DNA of 64,000 bases. Source: Christensenella sp964438705. Lineage in GTDB: Bacteria > Bacillota > Clostridia > Christensenellales > Christensenellaceae. Under the pieces are notes generated by a model, which ran no database searches, was not told the DNA's origin, and was given only the letters and a program-made list of their open reading frames with translations. Positions within the stretch are counted from its first letter, which is position 1. The number at the start of each line of letters is the position of its first letter. The DNA lies in NCBI GenBank assembly GCA_964438705.1, contig CAYTKQ010000004.1, positions 62,001-126,000 on the forward strand, written 5' to 3'. The position numbers and the translations under genes are program-made. Below are positions 39,646 to 48,714 of this stretch, one piece after another.

Positions 39646-41682
39646 ATGAAGGTAAAAGATGCGGCAATTGCAGGCGTCGTCCTGCTGGTCGTAATGCTGA
39701 TCATACTGCCGATTCCCCCGGTGATGCTGGATGTATTTCTGGTAATCAATATTTCGATGTCCCTGCTGGTCTTGCTGATGACGCTGTATGTCAGGGAGGC
39801 ATTGGAATTTGCCGCGTTTCCCACGCTGCTGCTCATCATGACGCTGTTTCGTCTGGGGCTCAACATCGCGTCGACGCGGTTGATCCTCGGAAACAACGGT
39901 GACGCGGGAAGCGTGATCGAGGCGTTCGGAAGCTTTGCGACGGGCGGCAACATCATCGTGGGTGTGATTATTTTTATCATCATCATTATTATTCAGTTTG
40001 TGGTCATCACAAAGGGCGCGGAGCGCGTGGCCGAGGTATCGGCCCGGTTCACCCTCGACGCGATGCCCGGTAAGCAGATGGCGATCGACGCGGATCTCAA
40101 TTCCGGCCTCATCAACGAAGAGCAGGCGCGGGAACGCCGCGAAAAAATTGCGCGGGAAGCCGATTTTTACGGCGCAATGGACGGTTCGAGTAAATTCGTG
40201 AAGGGCGACGCGATTGTAGGCATCCTCGTCACGGTCATCAACATCGTGGGCGGCCTTATCATGGGCATGATGTACACCGATATGGCTACGGATGAGGTAT
40301 TGCAGGTGTACACCATCGCAACGATCGGCGACGGTCTTGTGAGCCAGATTCCCGCGCTGATGATTTCCACGGCGACGGGCGTGATCGTGACGCGCGCGGC
40401 CTCGAAGGAAAATCTGGGACGTGATCTCGTCAACCAGCTTACCGCACAGCCGTATGTTTTCATTATCCTTGGGGTGATGCTCGTATTCATCAGCCTGATT
40501 CCCGGTCTTCCCAAGGTGCCGATCTACATCATCGCGGGATTGATCCTCGTTGTGGGCATTGTGCAGCTGCGCGCGAAAAAGGTGCCCGAGCAGCCGGTGA
40601 TCGAGGAGGACAAGGCGCTCGCGGCCGCCAAGGAAAAACGAAAGCCGGAAAACGTGACCTCGCTTTTGCAGGTGGAGCTCATTGGCATCGAGCTTGGATA
40701 CGGGCTGGTGCCCCTTGTGGACACGAGTCAGGGCGGAGACCTTTTGGAGCGCGTGGTGATGATCCGCAGGCAGTGCGCGATCGATCTTGGCATCATCGTG
40801 CCCGTGATCCGCATCCGTGACAACATACAGCTGAGCACGAACGAATACGTGATCAAGATAAAGGGCGTGGAGGTCGCGAAGGGCGAGGTCATGCTTGACC
40901 ATGTGTTGGCACTTTCCACAAGCGACGTGAAGGGGAAGCTGCAGGGAATCGAAACGACGGAGCCAACGTTTGGGCTACCGGCGGTGTGGATCCCCGAAAG
41001 CGAGCGCGAAAAAGCGGAGCTGCTTGGCTATACGACGGTGGATGCGCCCTCCGTGATCGCGACGCATCTGACGGAGACCATCAAGCGTCACTGCTACGAG
41101 CTGCTGACGCGCCAGCAGGTGCAGACGCTCATCGACAACTTGAAAACCACACAGCCCGCGCTTGTGGATGAAACGGTGCCTAAGCTGTTTTCGCTTGGTG
41201 AGATACAGAAGGTGCTTGGGAATCTGCTGAAAGAGAATGTTCCGATACGGGATATGGGAACGATTCTTGAAACGCTTGCAGATTACGGCACGGTGGTGCG
41301 CGATCCGGAGCTTCTGACGGAATATGTCCGCAAGAGCCTGTATCGCTCGATCTCCAAGCGCTTTGTGCCGGACGACAGTGCGCGTGTGATCACGCTCGAT
41401 CCGGCGCTCGAGAACCTGATCGCCGAAAAAACCAAGCAGACAGAGCAGGGGACCTATGTGGCGCTTTCGCAGGACGAGCTGCAGCGGGTGTTTAACCGGC
41501 TGAGGGAAACGATCGAGGGAATGAACCAGATGGGCATCACACCCATTGTGCTGACCTCGCCGCTTGTCAGAAGGCAGTTCAAAAACATCACGAGCACGAT
41601 GGTGCCAGACCTCACTGTGCTTTCATACAACGAGCTCGACAATAATGTGGAAGTATTCTCGGATGGGGTCATCGGGCTTTAA
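39646..41682 (+). CDS. flhA: Flagellar export gate protein FlhA
   Basis: Largest export-gate protein, which docks chaperone-substrate complexes. 678 residues. The N-terminal half has about eight membrane segments and the FHIPEP motif region (ALEFAAFPTLLLIMTLFRLG; AEVSARFTLDAMPGKQMAID). The cytoplasmic half begins near residue 335 and includes DLLERVVMIRRQCAIDLGI and IPVRDMGTILETL-like IRDMGTILETLADYG. The length is normal. It is followed by flhF after 27 nt. Confidence 0.96.
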   Translation: MKVKDAAIAGVVLLVVMLIILPIPPVMLDVFLVINISMSLLVLLMTLYVREALEFAAFPTLLLIMTLFRLGLNIASTRLILGNNGDAGSVIEAFGSFATGGNIIVGVIIFIIIIIIQFVVITKGAERVAEVSARFTLDAMPGKQMAIDADLNSGLINEEQARERREKIAREADFYGAMDGSSKFVKGDAIVGILVTVINIVGGLIMGMMYTDMATDEVLQVYTIATIGDGLVSQIPALMISTATGVIVTRAASKENLGRDLVNQLTAQPYVFIILGVMLVFISLIPGLPKVPIYIIAGLILVVGIVQLRAKKVPEQPVIEEDKALAAAKEKRKPENVTSLLQVELIGIELGYGLVPLVDTSQGGDLLERVVMIRRQCAIDLGIIVPVIRIRDNIQLSTNEYVIKIKGVEVAKGEVMLDHVLALSTSDVKGKLQGIETTEPTFGLPAVWIPESEREKAELLGYTTVDAPSVIATHLTETIKRHCYELLTRQQVQTLIDNLKTTQPALVDETVPKLFSLGEIQKVLGNLLKENVPIRDMGTILETLADYGTVVRDPELLTEYVRKSLYRSISKRFVPDDSARVITLDPALENLIAEKTKQTEQGTYVALSQDELQRVFNRLRETIEGMNQMGITPIVLTSPLVRRQFKNITSTMVPDLTVLSYNELDNNVEVFSDGVIGL

Positions 41683-41709
41683 AGAATCGCTGGGAAAGGG
41701 TTTGAGGAA

Positions 41710-42855
41710 ATGAAGTTAAAAACGTTTCGCGTGGCAAATATGGCGGAGGCATTGCAGCTTATTAAGGACGATATCGGCCCGGACGCCGTTATTTTGAGCA
41801 GCAAGCAGGTTCGCGCCAAAAAAGGTCTGTTTGGTCTGTTTAAGAAAAAAGAGATCGAAGTGATCGCGGGATATGACGAAGACACCCCTAAGCCCGGTTC
41901 CTTTAAGGCATCCTTTGCAAAATCGTACGCGCCCGCGCGCAGCAACGACGAGATTTTGAAAATGGCGGAGCCGCCGCGCGACGAATACATGAAGGAAAGC
42001 ATCGACGAATTGAAGGGGATGATCGCGACGCTTGCGGATCAGGTAAACAATTCATCGGCTGAGGTGCCCTTAGAAAAGCGGTATTCGCAGGAGATCATGG
42101 CGCTTTACCGCCAAATGACGCAAAACGATGTGGATGAGGATACGGCAAACGAGATTTGTGGGAGAATACAGGAAGTTTGCAGCCTGAAGAGCCTTGACGC
42201 AAGGGAGACGGCGGAAAGCATGATGCTCGATATCATCGGCGCGCCGCACTTGATCGAGTCGACCAAGTATAAACAAAAGGTCGTGATGCTCATCGGGCCG
42301 ACGGGCGTTGGCAAGACGACGACCCTCATCAAGCTCGCCTACATGCTGATTTATAAAAAGAAGCTCAACATCGGCATCATCAATGCAGATTCGTTTCGCG
42401 TCGCGGCGCAGGAGCACTTGAAGGCCTACTGTGAGATATTGAAAACTGATATGATCACCATTTATAAGCCCGAGGAGGTCAGCGACGCGCTGGCGGCGTT
42501 CAAGGACAAGGACATTGTATTGATCGATACGGCGGGTAAGGTTTCGGACGACGAAGAATATCGCATGGACATTGCAAAGCTGTGCGCGCTTGGCAAGATC
42601 AGCGATATCTACGTGACGCTCGGCGCTTCCACGGCGGAGCGCGTACTGAAGAAGACCATAGAAAATTATCGTTTTTTGAAAAAATATTCGGTTATTATTA
42701 CAAAAGCAGACGAGATTTCCACAAAGGGCATGATGCTGTCCGTCGCCGGGTTCAGCGGGATGCCGCTTTCCTACATTGCGGCGGGGCAAAACGTGCCGGA
42801 TGACATCGGCGTGGTTTCGCCCGGGGAAATCGTAAAGGCGATATTGGAGAACTGA
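41710..42855 (+). CDS. flhF: Flagellar placement GTPase FlhF
   Basis: SRP-type GTPase that sets the site of flagellum assembly. 381 residues. The N-terminal B domain begins MKLKTFRVANMAEALQLIKD and is followed by a helical N domain; the G domain has the P-loop IGPTGVGKTTTLIKLAY, the motif DSFRVAAQEHLK, DTAGK and TKADE. It directly precedes flhG, which regulates its GTPase; the two are 1 nt apart. Confidence 0.96.
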   Translation: MKLKTFRVANMAEALQLIKDDIGPDAVILSSKQVRAKKGLFGLFKKKEIEVIAGYDEDTPKPGSFKASFAKSYAPARSNDEILKMAEPPRDEYMKESIDELKGMIATLADQVNNSSAEVPLEKRYSQEIMALYRQMTQNDVDEDTANEICGRIQEVCSLKSLDARETAESMMLDIIGAPHLIESTKYKQKVVMLIGPTGVGKTTTLIKLAYMLIYKKKLNIGIINADSFRVAAQEHLKAYCEILKTDMITIYKPEEVSDALAAFKDKDIVLIDTAGKVSDDEEYRMDIAKLCALGKISDIYVTLGASTAERVLKKTIENYRFLKKYSVIITKADEISTKGMMLSVAGFSGMPLSYIAAGQNVPDDIGVVSPGEIVKAILEN

Positions 42856-42856
42856 G

Positions 42857-43762
42857 ATGACAAATCAGGCAGAACAGCTGCGCGAACGGGTGCAGGCTGC
42901 GCTTGCGGGCGCGGCCAAACAACAGGAAGCGGGAAATAACAGCGGCAGAGCGTACACATTCTGCGTGACGAGCGGCAAGGGCGGCGTTGGGAAGACGTCC
43001 TTTTCAGTCAATTTTGCATTGGCCCTCGCAAAGTGCAAAAAAAAGGTACTTGTGATCGACGGGGATTTTGGCTTTTCGAACGTCAACATCCTGCTTGGAA
43101 AGAATGCGGCTTACACGCTGGAGCATGTGGTTCGCAAGGAAAAAAAGCTCGCGGAGGTAATGGAGGAGTGCTACCCGAACGTATGGTATATTTCCGGCGG
43201 GTCGGGCGTCAATGAGCTTATTCGGCTCCAGGACGATCAGATGGAAGAGATTGTCGAGCAAATGATGGTATTAGAACAGCAGATGGATTTCATCATCTTC
43301 GACACAGGGGCGGGCATCAACAACAACATCATCAAGATGATCGACGCGAGCGATCAGACGATTCTGGTCATGAACCCTGAACCGACCTCGATCTTAGACA
43401 GCTTCGTGGTTTTAAAAACCGTGGCGGAGCTGCCCGAGAGGCCCGTGATCAGCGCACTGATTAACAAGGTGACGTCCGAGCAGGAAGCGCACGCCACCTA
43501 TCAGAATTTTTCAAACGTTGTGCACAAGCATTTGGCGTACGACATCGAGCTGTTGGGCTATATTACGCGGGACAACCGCATCGAACAGTCGATTTCTTCC
43601 ATGGTGCCGTATTTGATTCAGTATCCTTCGAGTCTTGCGGCGTCGCAGTTTCAGCGGATCGCGAATGCGATCACAAAGACACAGACAAAAGAAAAAGCAA
43701 GGGGCTTGAGAAGCTTTCTGAAGCGCTTGATGAAGGGAGGAACAAAACCGCATGGTGACTGA
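42857..43762 (+). CDS. flhG: Flagellar number regulator FlhG (MinD-like ATPase)
   Basis: ParA/MinD-type ATPase controlling flagellar number and FlhF activity. 301 residues. The deviant Walker A is VTSGKGGVGKTSFSVNFALA, followed by VLVIDGDFGFSNVNILLG and FIIFDTGAGINNNI. The N-terminus (QAEQLRERVQAAL) fits the FlhF-activating DQAxxLR motif. The C-terminus is basic, with a possible membrane helix at the end (RSFLKRLMKGG). It overlaps the PilZ gene by 11 nt. Confidence 0.95.
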   Translation: MTNQAEQLRERVQAALAGAAKQQEAGNNSGRAYTFCVTSGKGGVGKTSFSVNFALALAKCKKKVLVIDGDFGFSNVNILLGKNAAYTLEHVVRKEKKLAEVMEECYPNVWYISGGSGVNELIRLQDDQMEEIVEQMMVLEQQMDFIIFDTGAGINNNIIKMIDASDQTILVMNPEPTSILDSFVVLKTVAELPERPVISALINKVTSEQEAHATYQNFSNVVHKHLAYDIELLGYITRDNRIEQSISSMVPYLIQYPSSLAASQFQRIANAITKTQTKEKARGLRSFLKRLMKGGTKPHGD

Positions 43763-44426
43763 ATATGAGCAGCCAAACGCCATGTTTCGGGAAGGTGGAA
43801 GCCTGCGCATCATAGATGCGGGGAAGGAACCGATCTATGCCGGAATCGAGCGTACGGGCGTGCGCTTTTTGTGGATAGAGGATATTGAAGAGGAAGCAAT
43901 GCGTGCCGATATGCACGGAAAAATATTGATTGCGCATTACGGGGACGGGAGCGACAATTATGTCTTTCAGGTCAGAATCATTGGAAACGAGGAGTTCAAC
44001 GGGGAAAGCCTGACCAAGCTTTTTTTGATCACAAGCCCCACGGCCGACGATCAGCGGCAGGCATTTCGGTTTCGGCAGTTGTTTGACATCGAGGTCTTGC
44101 GGCTGGATTCGCATGTAAACGAGAATGGTGAAAAGGATTGGATCAAATGCCAGGGCATCGATCTTTCGGATACGGGAGTCGGTTTTGCCGGGAAAAATTC
44201 GTTCCACTACGGAGAACGCCTGCAATGCAGGTTTACCTTAAACGATGTGCAGTATGTCACGAATGTCAAGGTGGTGCGCATCTTCGATCAGGCAGGAGAT
44301 GAAAAGCACCGTTTATACCGTATCGGAGCGCAGTTTGTGAACTTAAATGAGCATATCCAGAAAAGGATACGGCGGTATATTTACAATCAGCAGGTCTCAA
44401 AACGGAAGTTTAAAAAGGAAAAATGA
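43752..44426 (+). CDS. PilZ-domain flagellar brake protein (YcgR/YpfA type)
   Basis: A 224-residue c-di-GMP receptor. The N-terminal YcgR-like domain (about 1-105) is followed by a PilZ domain with the binding motifs RQAFRFR and DLSDTGVGFAG, matching the RxxxR and (D/N)xSxxG consensus. Binding is therefore expected. In Bacillus subtilis YpfA binds MotA and slows the motor. It overlaps flhG and precedes sigD, tying c-di-GMP level to motor output. Confidence 0.93.
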   Translation: MVTEYEQPNAMFREGGSLRIIDAGKEPIYAGIERTGVRFLWIEDIEEEAMRADMHGKILIAHYGDGSDNYVFQVRIIGNEEFNGESLTKLFLITSPTADDQRQAFRFRQLFDIEVLRLDSHVNENGEKDWIKCQGIDLSDTGVGFAGKNSFHYGERLQCRFTLNDVQYVTNVKVVRIFDQAGDEKHRLYRIGAQFVNLNEHIQKRIRRYIYNQQVSKRKFKKEK

Positions 44427-44469
44427 GCTGACGCGCCGCGCGTGCGCATTGGTCCGAAGGAGACAATCG

Positions 44470-45279
44470 GTGGATAATAAAGAGCGGGATATGGAAGCCC
44501 AAAAGCTATGGAAGAGCTACCATGACGATCCGACGGTGGAGAACAACAACCAGTTGATCGAACACTACCTTTATTTGGTGAAGCCAATTGTGATGAGGAT
44601 GTCGCCGCTTTATAAAGCGACATTTCGGGATTATGACGATCTCGTGAGCAATGGCGTTTTGGGGCTGATGGACGCGATCGGCAAATATGACCCGGAGCGC
44701 AACGTGAAATTTGAGACCTATGCGCAGCGGCGTATACGCGGAGCGATCCTCGACTATATGCGTCAGCAGGACTGGATTCCCATCAATATGCGCAAGGAGA
44801 TCAAGGACGCGAAGCAGGCTTATGAGGCGCTGAGCGCAAAGCTGCAAAGAGCGCCGGAATATGAGGAGCTCGCAGAGCACATGGGCTTGTCTGCGGACAA
44901 GGTGCGAAAAATTTTTCTGAATGATTATCAGTATAGTCTGATTCACTTCGAAGATGTCGTCGGCGGGGTTGCGTACCACTCTGAAATGGATATGCCCAAA
45001 GGCGTGAATATGATCCGGGACAATGACGAGAGCAGGATGCCGGAAAAGAACCTTCTGGAAACCGAGGCAAAGGAGGTGCTCGTCAGCCTTCTGGAGAGCT
45101 TGCCGAGGGACGAGCGGCTGGTGCTGGATTTGTATTACAGAAAAGAACTGAAATTGAGAGAAATTGCCGATATCATGAATCTGACGGAATCGAGGATTTC
45201 GCAAATTCACAAGCAGGCGATCAATAAAATCACCAAAAAATATCTGGAAGAATACGAAAATCTGTGCGGACAATTGTAG
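44470..45279 (+). CDS. sigD: Flagellar sigma factor sigma-28 (SigD/FliA)
   Basis: Directs transcription of late flagellar genes; held by FlgM (49943). 269 residues. Region 2: VKPIVMRMSPLYKATFRDYD, DLVSNGVLGLMDAIGKYDPE, FETYAQRRIRGAILDYMRQQ. Region 3 and the region 4 helix-turn-helix LKLREIADIMNLTESRISQI follow. The frame is open from 44347, but GTG 44470 has an AAGGAGA site about 8 nt upstream and the upstream part overlaps the PilZ gene, so GTG 44470 is chosen. TAAA-N16-CGATA-type promoters in the window fit its specificity. Confidence 0.96.
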   Translation: MDNKERDMEAQKLWKSYHDDPTVENNNQLIEHYLYLVKPIVMRMSPLYKATFRDYDDLVSNGVLGLMDAIGKYDPERNVKFETYAQRRIRGAILDYMRQQDWIPINMRKEIKDAKQAYEALSAKLQRAPEYEELAEHMGLSADKVRKIFLNDYQYSLIHFEDVVGGVAYHSEMDMPKGVNMIRDNDESRMPEKNLLETEAKEVLVSLLESLPRDERLVLDLYYRKELKLREIADIMNLTESRISQIHKQAINKITKKYLEEYENLCGQL

Positions 45280-45350
45280 GGTGGGGCGATCAAGACGCGG
45301 CTGACGCATGACAGAGCCCGGACATATGGCGCGAGGAAGGGGATAAGCAG

Positions 45351-46955
45351 ATGGAATGGAATGAGATATACTGCTTGCATTACCGCGAGGACGGCGTTTA
45401 TCTGGAAATACTGCCCGGGGCGGCAGCAAGGCAGGATATCGACCGTGTCGCGTTGATTCAGCAGATCAAGCGCAAGAAGATCGTCGGGATGGAGCTGGAG
45501 CGCGTGAGCCTAATGCTTTCGGCGCTCGAGGCGCAGGAGGCAAAGATTGCGGGACCTCAGGAGGAGGTCATGCTGGACGAGGAAGCGCTGCTCGAGGTGG
45601 CGCCCGGTAATTTACAGGCGTTTGTTACGCTTGTTCCGGGGGAGGAAGGCGGCGCGCCGCTTACGGCGGAAAAGGTAGAGGAATTCCTGGCGGAACGCAA
45701 AGTGGTCTACGGGATAGATCGGGAAAAAATTGCCCGGCTCGTTGAGGAACGGGCATTTGGACGCAAAGAGCTGGTTGCCGAGGGCACGTCCCCGCAGGAC
45801 GGAGAGGACGGAAGCGTCACCTATTATTTTTCCAGAACGGATTCCGTGGAAAACGCGCTGGACGAAAACGGCAAGATCGACTTCCGCAGGGTATCCACAT
45901 TTGAAAAGATCAACGAAGGGCAGGTGCTCGTCAAGAGGGTGTTTGCCACCGCAGGCGTTGACGGATCGGATGTATTTGGAAAAAGGCTTGCGGCACAGCG
46001 CGGAAAGGAAGCATCGTTTCCGGGTGCGGGCAAGAACGTCGGCATTTCTGAGGACAGAACGGAGCTGATTGCAAAGATCGGCGGCAAGGTCTCGATGTCG
46101 ATGGGCAAGGTGACGGTGCTGCCCAACGTGACGGTGCCCGGCGATGTGGATATGTCGGTGGGCAATGTTGAATTCGAGGGTGACGTCGTCATCAAGGGAA
46201 ATGTGAATCAGGGATTCACCGTCCGGTGTACGGGAAATCTTCACATCTGCGGATCGGTGGAGGCGGCCTTTTTGTACAGCGGCGGCGACATCACGGTGGA
46301 AGCGGGCATCAAGGGCGCGGACCGGGGCACGGTGGAAGCAGGCAAGGATGTTTATGCGCTGTTTATGGAACGCGTGGAGGTCTCCGCCGGGGGAAACATC
46401 ATTACAGGCGCACTTGTGGGATGCAACGTACTGTGCGAAGGCTATGTGAATGTGACGGCGGATAAGGGTCGGCTGATCGGCGGAAAGGTGAGCGCCGGAA
46501 AATACATCGTCGCCAAGACCATCGGTTCGGATGCGGGCATCCCGACCAAGCTTTATATCGGCGCGCTGCCCAAAAAGAAGCAGCGGTATACGGAACTCGA
46601 AAAGGAAATACACAGTATTACGGGAAACATTTCCCGGCTGGGGCTTGCCATCAAAAGCCAGAGCGCGACGGGAAAAGCAAAGCTCGACCTGGTGGTGGCG
46701 CTTTCCAAGCTGCAAAAGGAAAAGGAACAGATGGAGGAGGAGCGCGCGGGGATCGAGCTGCTTCTGACGGGCGCGAAGGACGGAAACATCCACGCGCTGG
46801 ATAAGATACTCAAGGGCGTGAAGCTGGCGTTTGGGTTCGATTCGTTCACCGTCCCTTACGACAACGGCTACGTGACATATTACAAGGAAAAGAAGGAAAT
46901 CCTGTCTATGGCTTGTCAGTATCATGAGGAAAGGCAGGATGCCAAGCGGGTGTAA
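45351..46955 (+). CDS. FapA family (DUF342) beta-helix protein, copy 1
   Basis: 534 residues. A variable N-terminal domain (about 1-100) is followed by a DUF342 core: EVLVKRVFATAGVDG-like segment near 200, then a right-handed beta-helix with regularly spaced Gly/Val repeats (GKVTVLPNVTVPGDVDMSVG; GDVVIKGNVNQGFTVRCTG) up to about 390, and a coiled coil near 405-470 (ELEKEIHSITGNISRLGL). FapA relatives occur beside sigD in many clostridia; the polymerising fold suggests an assembly or polar scaffold role, unproven. A second copy is at 55381. Confidence 0.88.
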   Translation: MEWNEIYCLHYREDGVYLEILPGAAARQDIDRVALIQQIKRKKIVGMELERVSLMLSALEAQEAKIAGPQEEVMLDEEALLEVAPGNLQAFVTLVPGEEGGAPLTAEKVEEFLAERKVVYGIDREKIARLVEERAFGRKELVAEGTSPQDGEDGSVTYYFSRTDSVENALDENGKIDFRRVSTFEKINEGQVLVKRVFATAGVDGSDVFGKRLAAQRGKEASFPGAGKNVGISEDRTELIAKIGGKVSMSMGKVTVLPNVTVPGDVDMSVGNVEFEGDVVIKGNVNQGFTVRCTGNLHICGSVEAAFLYSGGDITVEAGIKGADRGTVEAGKDVYALFMERVEVSAGGNIITGALVGCNVLCEGYVNVTADKGRLIGGKVSAGKYIVAKTIGSDAGIPTKLYIGALPKKKQRYTELEKEIHSITGNISRLGLAIKSQSATGKAKLDLVVALSKLQKEKEQMEEERAGIELLLTGAKDGNIHALDKILKGVKLAFGFDSFTVPYDNGYVTYYKEKKEILSMACQYHEERQDAKRV

Positions 46956-47015
46956 ACGAGGGAAAGGGGGAGCCGCAAGCAAAGCCTTTGGGCACGCTTG
47001 TTGCGAAAAGTTGTT

Positions 47016-47345
47016 ATGATACGCGGAATAGACAGTCAGATCATGATCAACAAATCGATCGACTACGCAAAGCAGATGGCCGACCAGATCAACAACGTGC
47101 AGCAGAGTAAGGATTTTGTTTCGGAAATGGAAAAGGCGCGGATCAAGCGTGAGGATGAATCCGTACTGCGCACCGAAGAAACGCTGGAGGAACGAGTGCG
47201 CCGAGAAAAGGATCACAAGGAAGGCGCGCACCACGAGGAGCGTTTTGCGGACCGCGAAGGCAAGCAGGACACCTTGAGCGAAGAGGACGTTTTGGCGGAG
47301 GAAAAAGCAGAGGGGCTGGGCGTTTCGGTCGACATCAATATCTGA
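47016..47345 (+). CDS. Small charged hypothetical protein
   Basis: About 109 residues and not recognised. The N-terminus MIRGIDSQIMINKSIDYAKQ and onward is helical; the middle is highly charged with repeated Glu/Arg/Lys (EMEKARIKREDES) and the C-terminus ends VSVDINI. Neither TTG 46998 nor ATG 47016 has a good ribosome site, so the start is uncertain. It lies between FapA and the SwrB-like gene, where clostridial clusters often hold a small helical protein. Real because it is in-operon and tightly spaced (15 nt to the next gene). Confidence 0.5.
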   Translation: MIRGIDSQIMINKSIDYAKQMADQINNVQQSKDFVSEMEKARIKREDESVLRTEETLEERVRREKDHKEGAHHEERFADREGKQDTLSEEDVLAEEKAEGLGVSVDINI

Positions 47346-47360
47346 AAGTGGAGCTTGAAA

Positions 47361-47864
47361 ATGGGAATTGAATATTACTTATTTGCGTTGTTTGTGTTTG
47401 CGCTGGTCTTGATCGTGTTGTTTCTTGTGTTCAAAGCGCGCAAGCAAAAGGACGCGTTTTCCGAGGTGGATTATGAAGCCAAGGTGCAAAAGCTGATGGG
47501 CATTTACTTCGAGGCGGAGGACATGATGAATTCCATGAAGGAATACGCGGCCCATGTGAATGAGACCATCGACCTTCAATTGAAGCGCCTCGAGGCGGAG
47601 GAAAAGAGGATCGAAGCGTTGAACAGGCATTTTTTGCTGGAGCAGCAGCCACAGGTTGCCGTGCGCAAGACGCCGCCTGAAGAAATGCATGCGGAAAAAA
47701 GCGCAAAGGCCGCCGCGCCGCTAAAAAAGAGGACAATCGGTGGCTGGAGAAGCGAAGCGCTGAAGCTGTTTGAAATGGGGAAAACGGAAGATGAGATCGC
47801 CGAAGCGCTGTCCGTATCCAAGGGCGAGGTGCGGTTTGTATTAAAACTGCATACAAATACATAA
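47361..47864 (+). CDS. SwrB/YlxL-like protein (DUF6115 type)
   Basis: 167 residues, the same length as Bacillus subtilis SwrB. One N-terminal membrane segment (YYLFALFVFALVLIVLFLVF), a coiled coil near 35-85 (VQKLMGIYFEAEDMMNSM, and LQLKRLEAEEKRIEAL), and a C-terminal helix-turn-helix-like end (EALKLFEMGKTEDEIAEAL). SwrB promotes flagellar export-gate assembly and follows sigD in Bacillus, as here. TTG 47355 is possible, but ATG 47361 is 8 nt from GGAG. It ends the long early cluster; a sigma-28-type promoter begins 17 nt later. Confidence 0.72.
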   Translation: MGIEYYLFALFVFALVLIVLFLVFKARKQKDAFSEVDYEAKVQKLMGIYFEAEDMMNSMKEYAAHVNETIDLQLKRLEAEEKRIEALNRHFLLEQQPQVAVRKTPPEEMHAEKSAKAAAPLKKRTIGGWRSEALKLFEMGKTEDEIAEALSVSKGEVRFVLKLHTNT

Positions 47865-47880
47865 ATTATTGAGGAAATCC

Positions 47881-47908
47881 TAAAGTTATCAATCGCTTTT
47901 TTCGATAT
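47881..47908 (+). promoter_or_regulatory. Sigma-28-type promoter of the flgF-csrA block
   Basis: TAAA (47881-47884) and TTCGATAT (47901-47908) are separated by 16 nt. The core CGATA and the TAAAGTT start agree with the promoters at 1001 and 26790. It lies 33 nt before the flgF ATG and directly after the SwrB-like gene. The block it controls includes FlgM, giving the sigma factor negative feedback. Confidence 0.78.
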
Positions 47909-47940
47909 AAATTATAGAACGGGATTTTTAGGAGGCAACT

Positions 47941-48699
47941 ATGCTGAGAAGTTTTTATATCGCGGGAACGGGAATGCTGACGCAGCGTTCCAAAATGGAT
48001 GTGATCATCAACAACATCACAAACAGCGATACGAACGGCTATAAAAAGGATCAAGTTATTTCGCAGTCTTTTCAGGACATGCTGCTCAGCCGTCTTGACG
48101 ACCCGTCCATCCTGAGCCGTACCCCTTATGTGGGGCCGCAAAATACCGGGATCTACGTGGACGAGCTTGTGACAGACTTCACCCAAGGGCCGATGGAACA
48201 GACCGATCAGCGTACAGACATTGCCATATCCGGTGATGGTTTTTTTTCCGTACAGACACCGAACGGCGTCCGTTACACCAGAAGCGGTGATTTTCAGGTG
48301 GACGCAAACGGAACGCTGCTCACACAGGAAGGGTATTACGTTCTGGGGCAAAACGGCGGTATGATCAACGTGGGAACGGGAGACTTTACCGTCAAAAGCG
48401 ACGGCACGATTTTTGTGAACAATCAGCAGGTCAATCAGCTGCGTATCGTTCAGTTTGCGGACAATGGCGTCCTGCGCAAGCAGGGGAGCAATCTGTATTA
48501 CGCATACAACGCAGAGCAGCCGCAGGTGATGGCGAACCCGACCCTCGCGCAGGGTATGCTGGAGGGTTCCAATATGGAGATTGGGCGCGAAATGGCGGAC
48601 ATGCTGATGACGAATCGCGTATATGACAGCAACCAGCGGATTTTGAAAATGGTGGATGAATCGCTTTCCAAGACGGTAAACGACATCGGCAGATTTTAA
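47941..48699 (+). CDS. flgF: Flagellar rod protein FlgF (FlhO type)
   Basis: Distal rod subunit of 252 residues. N-terminal motif TGMLTQRSKMDVIINNITNS with NGYKKDQ, the FlgE/F/G motif DIAISGDGFFSVQTPNG and the C-terminal GSNMEIGREMADMLMTNRVY. AGGAGG is 5 nt before ATG. In Bacillus subtilis the pair is named FlhO/FlhP. It forms a tandem with flgG and shares about one third of residues with it in the conserved parts. Confidence 0.9.
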   Translation: MLRSFYIAGTGMLTQRSKMDVIINNITNSDTNGYKKDQVISQSFQDMLLSRLDDPSILSRTPYVGPQNTGIYVDELVTDFTQGPMEQTDQRTDIAISGDGFFSVQTPNGVRYTRSGDFQVDANGTLLTQEGYYVLGQNGGMINVGTGDFTVKSDGTIFVNNQQVNQLRIVQFADNGVLRKQGSNLYYAYNAEQPQVMANPTLAQGMLEGSNMEIGREMADMLMTNRVYDSNQRILKMVDESLSKTVNDIGRF

Positions 48700-48714
48700 G
48701 GAGTAACGGGAATT

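Noticed and set aside
44347..44469. Longer N-terminus for sigma-28
   Set aside because: It overlaps the PilZ gene and adds basic unconserved residues; GTG 44470 has a good AAGGAGA site.
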